A stretch of 18,141 nucleotides of DNA from an uncultured Eubacteriales bacterium (lineage in GTDB: Bacteria > Bacillota > Clostridia > Oscillospirales > Acutalibacteraceae), in the NCBI GenBank assembly GCA_948823415.1, contig CAQKRU010000010.1:9248-27388 (forward strand), in the 5' to 3' direction. Below the pieces are notes generated by a model. The model did not search any database. It saw only the letters and a program-made list of their open reading frames with translations, and was not told the origin of the DNA. Of this stretch, positions 15,256 to 18,141 are shown piece after piece. Position numbers and translations under genes: made by a program. How positions within the stretch are numbered: position 1 is the stretch's first letter; each line of letters opens with the position of its first letter.

Positions 15256-15372
15256 ATAAATATGGTTTATTTTTGAATAAGCAATAGAATAAATGTCCAA
15301 TATATATCATATGATGAATGTAAATCTAGAATTTGAAGTCAAGACGGTTGATTTGAAAGGAAGGTTTTAAAT

Positions 15373-15627
15373 ATGAATGCTATAAAGGATATTTTTGCAA
15401 GCAGGAATAACCAGGAGGCTGTAATATTAAACGCGAAAAAAAGAAGATTTTTAAAGGAGTTAAAAGAAATTTGCTCACAGATAAAATGTACCGATATGTG
15501 GTTTGAGATGGAGGACGACGAGGACTTAATTGACGCTAGTATTTATCAAAGAGAATCGCTAAATGCTAGATATAGATACCTTTTAAAAAAGGCGAAGGAA
15601 AACGATATCTCGACAATGATCTATTGA
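15373..15627 (+). CDS. DUF2508 (YaaL-like) small protein
   Basis: The protein has 84 aa, soluble and highly charged, mostly helical. The pattern LIDASIYQRESLNARYRYLLKKAKE in the C-terminal half, after a Trp- and acid-rich middle (CTDMWFEMEDDEDLID), matches the DUF2508/YaaL family, whose function is unknown. In Bacillus subtilis yaaL lies between recR and bofA; here recR is absent upstream but a bofA-like gene follows after 59 bases, so the yaaL-bofA part of the arrangement is kept. ATG 15373 has AAGGAAGG 8 nt upstream. Base composition is more AT-rich than in the larger genes nearby. An 8-bp tandem repeat ACTTGTAA (15645-15660) lies in the gap to bofA. Confidence 0.75.
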   Translation: MNAIKDIFASRNNQEAVILNAKKRRFLKELKEICSQIKCTDMWFEMEDDEDLIDASIYQRESLNARYRYLLKKAKENDISTMIY

Positions 15628-15686
15628 TGAAGATAAGCTAACCGACTTGTAAACTTGTAAAAACGTAAAAAAGGAGATTCACAAAA

Positions 15687-15947
15687 ATGCTAGACTGGCG
15701 CTCTTTAACTATTTGTGGTATCATATTGTTGCTGTTGTTTTCTATCCAGCTGATTGTTCGAGCTAAAAACCCTCTAAAAAAGATGTTCCTTTCTATGCTA
15801 AAGGGCGTGGCTACCTTGGCTTTGGTTAATTTTATTGGCGGATTTACTGGTGTAACGCTGCCGCTTAGTTTGCTTTCTTTGGCCATTGCCGCCGTGGTGG
15901 GAGTACCTGGGGTCACCGCTATGCTGATTTTTAATACGTTTTTATAA
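15687..15947 (+). CDS. bofA: BofA-family (pro-sigma-K processing inhibitor-like) membrane protein
   Basis: The protein has 86 aa, the normal BofA length, and is almost entirely hydrophobic: a first helix at about residues 8-25, a short basic loop (RAKNPLKK), and then the family signature LVNFIGGFTGVTLPLSLLSLAIAAVVGVPGVTAMLIFN. In Bacillus BofA sits with SpoIVFA and SpoIVFB in the outer forespore membrane and blocks cleavage of pro-sigma-K until a forespore signal arrives. Members also occur in clostridia with altered or missing sigma-K control, so sporulation of this organism is suggested, not shown. AGGAGA stands about 9 nt before the ATG. nrdR follows after 22 bases, which suggests an operon with it. 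Confidence 0.85.
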   Translation: MLDWRSLTICGIILLLLFSIQLIVRAKNPLKKMFLSMLKGVATLALVNFIGGFTGVTLPLSLLSLAIAAVVGVPGVTAMLIFNTFL

Positions 15948-15969
15948 AAAACAAGGGGAGCGATTTTTA

Positions 15970-16428
15970 TTGAAGTGCCCATATTGCGGATGTGAAGAGA
16001 GTAAGGTTGTTGACTCACGGCCGGCAGACGAGGGAGAAAAAATTCGCAGGCGCCGAGAATGCCTAGAATGTGCGGCCCGGTTTACTACTTATGAGATGAT
16101 CGAAACTTTGCCGATAATCGTGATAAAGAAGGATAAGTCCAGAGAGAGCTTCGATAGAGCCAAGGTGCTGGCTGGAATATTAAAATCTTGCGAAAAGCGG
16201 CCCGTGCCGATAGACGTTATAGAGAGCAGCGTGGACCAGATAGAGGCGAAGTTCCAGAACTCGATGGAAAAGGAAGTGACGTCTAGAGAAATTGGCGAAA
16301 GCGTAATGGACGCACTCAAGGACATGGACAAGGTCGCGTATGTGCGATTTGCCGCGGTTTATCGGGAGTTTGACGATGTGAAGAATCTGATAGACGAGTT
16401 AAAACGGGTGCTTATCGACAAAAAGTAA
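15970..16428 (+). CDS. nrdR: Transcriptional repressor NrdR, TTG start
   Basis: The protein has 152 aa, standard length. It starts MKCPYCGCEESKVVDSRPADEG, with a Cys4 zinc ribbon (C3, C6, C31, C34) that binds DNA, followed by an ATP-cone domain from about residue 48 (IIVIKKDKSRESFDRAKVLAGI) to ~138 (VAYVRFAAVYREF). NrdR senses (d)ATP through the cone and represses ribonucleotide reductase genes at NrdR boxes. No nrd genes or clear NrdR boxes are in the window. The start is TTG 15970: GGGGAG ends 9 nt before it and the family N-terminus begins exactly there. It is probably co-transcribed with bofA upstream. Confidence 0.95.
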   Translation: MKCPYCGCEESKVVDSRPADEGEKIRRRRECLECAARFTTYEMIETLPIIVIKKDKSRESFDRAKVLAGILKSCEKRPVPIDVIESSVDQIEAKFQNSMEKEVTSREIGESVMDALKDMDKVAYVRFAAVYREFDDVKNLIDELKRVLIDKK

Positions 16429-16483
16429 GTTAAAATGCTGATTCTGACTGTTTACATAATATTTTGAAAGGACGTGTTGTTAA

Positions 16484-16804
16484 ATGCAGAGTACTGTGAT
16501 GAGCTTTAACGAGTTTGAGAAAATTTTGAGTGAGAACAAGCTGGTGTTTGTGGACTTTTTTGCGTCTTGGTGCGGACCATGCAAGATGTTTGCGCCGATT
16601 GTTGAGCAGATCTCGCAGAAATATGAGGATCGAGTTACTGTCTTGAAGGTGGACATTGATGAGAACTCCGAAATAGCAGAAAAATACTCAATACAAAGCG
16701 TGCCGACGTCAATTTTGTTTAAGGATGGCGACGCTGTGGAGAGGGTTAGCGGAATGATTCCGGCGAGCCAGTGCGAGAGCTTAATTGAGAGGCATCTAGA
16801 CTGA
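16484..16804 (+). CDS. trxA: Thioredoxin
   Basis: The protein has 106 aa with the full thioredoxin fold signature: VFVDFFASWCGPCKMFAPIVEQ (active site CGPC, residues 30-33), VLKVDIDENSEIAEKYSIQSVPT with the cis-proline before T, and ILFKDGDAVERVSGMIP. It is a cytosolic disulfide reductase that would be recycled by thioredoxin reductase, which is not in the window. A usual place for the buried Asp is occupied (D24 in FVDFF). ATG 16484 has AAAGGA 11 nt upstream. The 55-base gap after nrdR contains TTTACATAATAT, which may hold a weak -10, so it may have its own promoter. The flavin reductase-like gene follows after 32 bases. Confidence 0.95.
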   Translation: MQSTVMSFNEFEKILSENKLVFVDFFASWCGPCKMFAPIVEQISQKYEDRVTVLKVDIDENSEIAEKYSIQSVPTSILFKDGDAVERVSGMIPASQCESLIERHLD

Positions 16805-16836
16805 TAAAATATGTATTTTAGGGGGCTTGGGGCGCT

Positions 16837-17343
16837 GTGTCAAGGTTTAAAGAGATAGATTTAAAGCGACTTTCGCTGGAGCCGTTTTCGCTGATTGGCG
16901 ACGCATGGATGCTGATTACTGCCGGGGACGCGCAGGATTATAATATGATGACGGCCAGCTGGGGCGGACTTGGCGTGCTGTGGAACAAACCGGTCGCGCT
17001 ATGTTTTATTCGGCCGCAGCGGTATACTTTTGAGTTTGCTGAGCGAAACGACTATTTTTCGCTTTCTTTTTATGATGAGAAATATCGAGGCGCCTTGACG
17101 TTGTGCGGGTCTAAGTCTGGAAGGGACATCAACAAAACAGAGGCGACAAATCTTACTCCTGCGTTCGACGAACCTGCGCCTTACTTTGAGGAAGCCGATT
17201 TGGTCTTTGTTTGCAAAAAGATACATAGCCAGTTCCTCGACCCTAAGTGCTTTATTGACAAGTCGGTCGAAAAAAATTATAATAATGGTGACTACCATAA
17301 AATGTATGTCGGAGAAATAATAAAGGGGCTCAAAAAAGAATGA
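16837..17343 (+). CDS. Flavin reductase-like (flavoredoxin-type) protein
   Basis: The protein has 168 aa. It resembles the flavin reductase-like/DIM6-NTAB split-barrel FMN-binding family: LEPFSLIGDAWMLITAGDAQDYNMMTASWGGLGVLWNKPVALCFIRPQRYTFEFAERNDYFSLSFY contains the family core (ITAG....N.MTASWG..G..W.KP......RP.RYT). Members bind FMN and either reduce flavins with NAD(P)H or carry electrons like flavoredoxin; which applies cannot be decided here. Start is GTG 16837, with AGGGGG 11 nt and a second GGGG 4 nt upstream; both spacings are off-optimal, so expression may be modest. Its TGA overlaps the fabG-like ATG by ATGA, implying translational coupling. Confidence 0.8.
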   Translation: MSRFKEIDLKRLSLEPFSLIGDAWMLITAGDAQDYNMMTASWGGLGVLWNKPVALCFIRPQRYTFEFAERNDYFSLSFYDEKYRGALTLCGSKSGRDINKTEATNLTPAFDEPAPYFEEADLVFVCKKIHSQFLDPKCFIDKSVEKNYNNGDYHKMYVGEIIKGLKKE

Positions 17344-18074
17344 AAAAAACGGTTTTAGTTACAGGCGCGTCGCACGGTATCGGCCGCGAAACGGCATCGC
17401 TGTTTGCAAAAAAAGGCTACAACGTGGCGATAAATTATAATAGCTCTAAAGATGCAGCAAAGGCTTTGGAGGCAGAGCTGAACGGGCAGGGGCTTAATAC
17501 TTTGGCTGTGGGCGCGAATGTTGCCAAAAGGGATGAAGTGGAAGAAATGTTCCAGACTATAGAGAAGGCGTTTGGCGAGGTGCATGTTCTTGTAAACAAC
17601 GCTGGAATCGAATGTCAGAAGCTTTTTACGGACATTAGCGAAGCGGAGTGGGACAAAATCTTTGACGTTAACATTAAGGGCATGTTCAATTGCTGCCAGG
17701 TCGCGCTGAAGAGCATGATCAGGAACCATTACGGCAAGATTGTTAATGTTTCCTCAATGTTGGGAATCACTGGTTCGTCTTGCGAGGTTGCTTATTCGGC
17801 CTCCAAAGCGGCGGTTATCGGCTTTACAAAGGCGCTTGCCAAAGAGGTGGGGCCAAGTTCCATAAATGTGAACACGGTGGCGCCCGGTGTTATTGACACT
17901 AGGATGAATCGGCACATTGACCCTAAGATTATCGACAGGCTTAAACAACAGACTCCACTTGGAACGGTTGGTACTTGTGAAGATATTGCAGAGGCGATTT
18001 TGTTTTTGGCTTCGGATTGCTCGAAGTTTATTACGGGTCAGGTTTTAAGCCCGAACGGCGGCCTTGTGATGTAG
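17340..18074 (+). CDS. fabG: Short-chain dehydrogenase/reductase, FabG-like (3-oxoacyl-ACP reductase)
   Basis: The protein has 244 aa, the size of FabG (about 244-248). NADP(H)-binding TGASHGIG at residues 8-15, NNAG at 86-89, structural N111, and the catalytic set S139, Y152, K156 (VSSMLGITGSSCEVAYSASK) are all present, so it is an intact classical SDR. The C-terminal half (VAPGVIDTRMN, LGTVGTCEDIAEAILFLASD, ITGQVLSPNGG) fits FabG closely. FabG reduces 3-oxoacyl-ACP in fatty acid synthesis, but no other fab genes are nearby; this may be a paralogue acting on another carbonyl substrate. ATG 17340 overlaps the flavin reductase stop by 4 bases, with AAAGGGG about 11 nt upstream. The symbol is given by sequence class only. 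Confidence 0.82.
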   Translation: MKKTVLVTGASHGIGRETASLFAKKGYNVAINYNSSKDAAKALEAELNGQGLNTLAVGANVAKRDEVEEMFQTIEKAFGEVHVLVNNAGIECQKLFTDISEAEWDKIFDVNIKGMFNCCQVALKSMIRNHYGKIVNVSSMLGITGSSCEVAYSASKAAVIGFTKALAKEVGPSSINVNTVAPGVIDTRMNRHIDPKIIDRLKQQTPLGTVGTCEDIAEAILFLASDCSKFITGQVLSPNGGLVM

Positions 18075-18088
18075 GACGGATTTTGCGG

Positions 18089-18111
18089 ACATTCAAAATA
18101 AAAAAGAATGT
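18089..18111 (+). other. Small hairpin touching the ribosome binding site of the last gene
   Basis: ACATTC (18089-18094) and GAATGT (18106-18111) form a 6-bp stem with an A-rich 11-nt loop that ends directly before GGAGGT (18112-18117). There is no T tract after it, so it is not a terminator. Any role in access to the ribosome binding site is speculative. Confidence 0.25.
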
Positions 18112-18125
18112 GGAGGTAACAGACA

Positions 18126-18141
18126 ATGGCAAAATCATTAT
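18126..18141 (+). CDS. Start of an unidentified gene cut by the right window edge
   Basis: ATG at 18126 opens the frame M-A-K-S-L and runs off the window. GGAGGT at 18112-18117 is 8 nt upstream, an optimal ribosome binding site, so this is very likely a real start. Five residues do not identify the product. Rubrerythrins often begin in a similar way (KSLKGT...), and a peroxide-defence protein would fit the redox neighbours, but that is only a guess. Confidence 0.6.

Larger units (their letters stand above)
14975..15372. other. 398-base spacer between secG and the DUF2508 gene
   Basis: No gene of normal size is visible. From left to right it holds: a 7-bp AT-rich inverted repeat (14995-15013, arms ATTTAAT/ATTAAAT); a set of C- and G-runs able to form alternative stems and a terminator (15041-15150); a 10-bp tandem duplication (15151-15170); a perfect dyad TGTAATTATATTACA (15241-15255); and a 10-bp palindrome ATCATATGAT (15306-15315). 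A 41-codon hydrophobic frame runs through the middle (15093-15218). I could not find a strong promoter for the downstream gene. I compared the transcribed-looking part by eye with tmRNA, SRP RNA, 6S RNA and common riboswitch consensus sequences and saw no match. Confidence 0.7.

Noticed and set aside
15645..15660. 8-bp tandem repeat ACTTGTAA before bofA
   Set aside because: Too short and AT-rich to treat as more than a slippage trace; noted within the DUF2508 entry.
16430..16483. Promoter directly upstream of trxA
   Set aside because: TTTACATAATAT contains -10-like sequence but no -35 with acceptable spacing was clear enough to list.

Overview
The window is ordinary housekeeping chromosome from a low-to-moderate GC Gram-positive bacterium, most likely a member of the Clostridia. 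The basis is the mix of AddAB instead of RecBCD, an S-box (SAM-I) leader on metK, a BofA-family protein next to a YaaL/DUF2508 protein, a WalJ-RlmH gene pair, an ECF-type transporter subunit, strong GGAGG ribosome binding sites, TTG starts, and very AT-rich spacers between GC-richer genes. No phage, transposon, CRISPR, tRNA or rRNA was seen. A finer placement (an Oscillospirales-like lineage) is only an impression from the SecG and BofA sequences.

Layout. Bases 1-491 (+) hold the 3' end of hemW. It converges on a minus-strand group running from 3206 down to 507: murA, a WalJ/YycJ-type metallo-beta-lactamase-fold protein, and rlmH. Next is comM/yifB (minus, 4954-3428), which diverges from an ECF transporter S-component gene (plus, 5124-5759); both have near-consensus promoters. 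A good promoter, a SAM-I riboswitch and its terminator precede metK (6004-7191). A small membrane-anchored protein of unknown function (7258-7620) follows, and the unit ends in a terminator that overlaps the promoter of addB-addA (7726-14653). Then come secG, a 398-base spacer full of RNA- and DNA-level structure, and finally DUF2508/yaaL, bofA, nrdR, trxA, a flavin reductase-like gene and a fabG-like SDR gene. The first codons of another gene lie at the right edge.

How the genes relate. AddA and AddB form one heterodimeric helicase-nuclease and overlap at their ends. MetK makes S-adenosylmethionine and is feedback-controlled by the SAM-sensing leader; RlmH and HemW are SAM-using enzymes. MurA, and probably WalJ, belong to cell-envelope synthesis. 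The right-hand cluster mixes redox functions (thioredoxin, flavin reductase, SDR), control of ribonucleotide reductase (NrdR) and a sporulation-type membrane protein (BofA).

I found no convincing new multi-gene system. The parts most worth a second look are the spacer 14975-15372 (a chain of mutually exclusive RNA pairings ending in a terminator, a possible small membrane protein ORF, and a perfect operator-like dyad), the small TM protein in the metK transcript, and the murA start region, where a TTG start sits beside an out-of-frame ATG mini-ORF.
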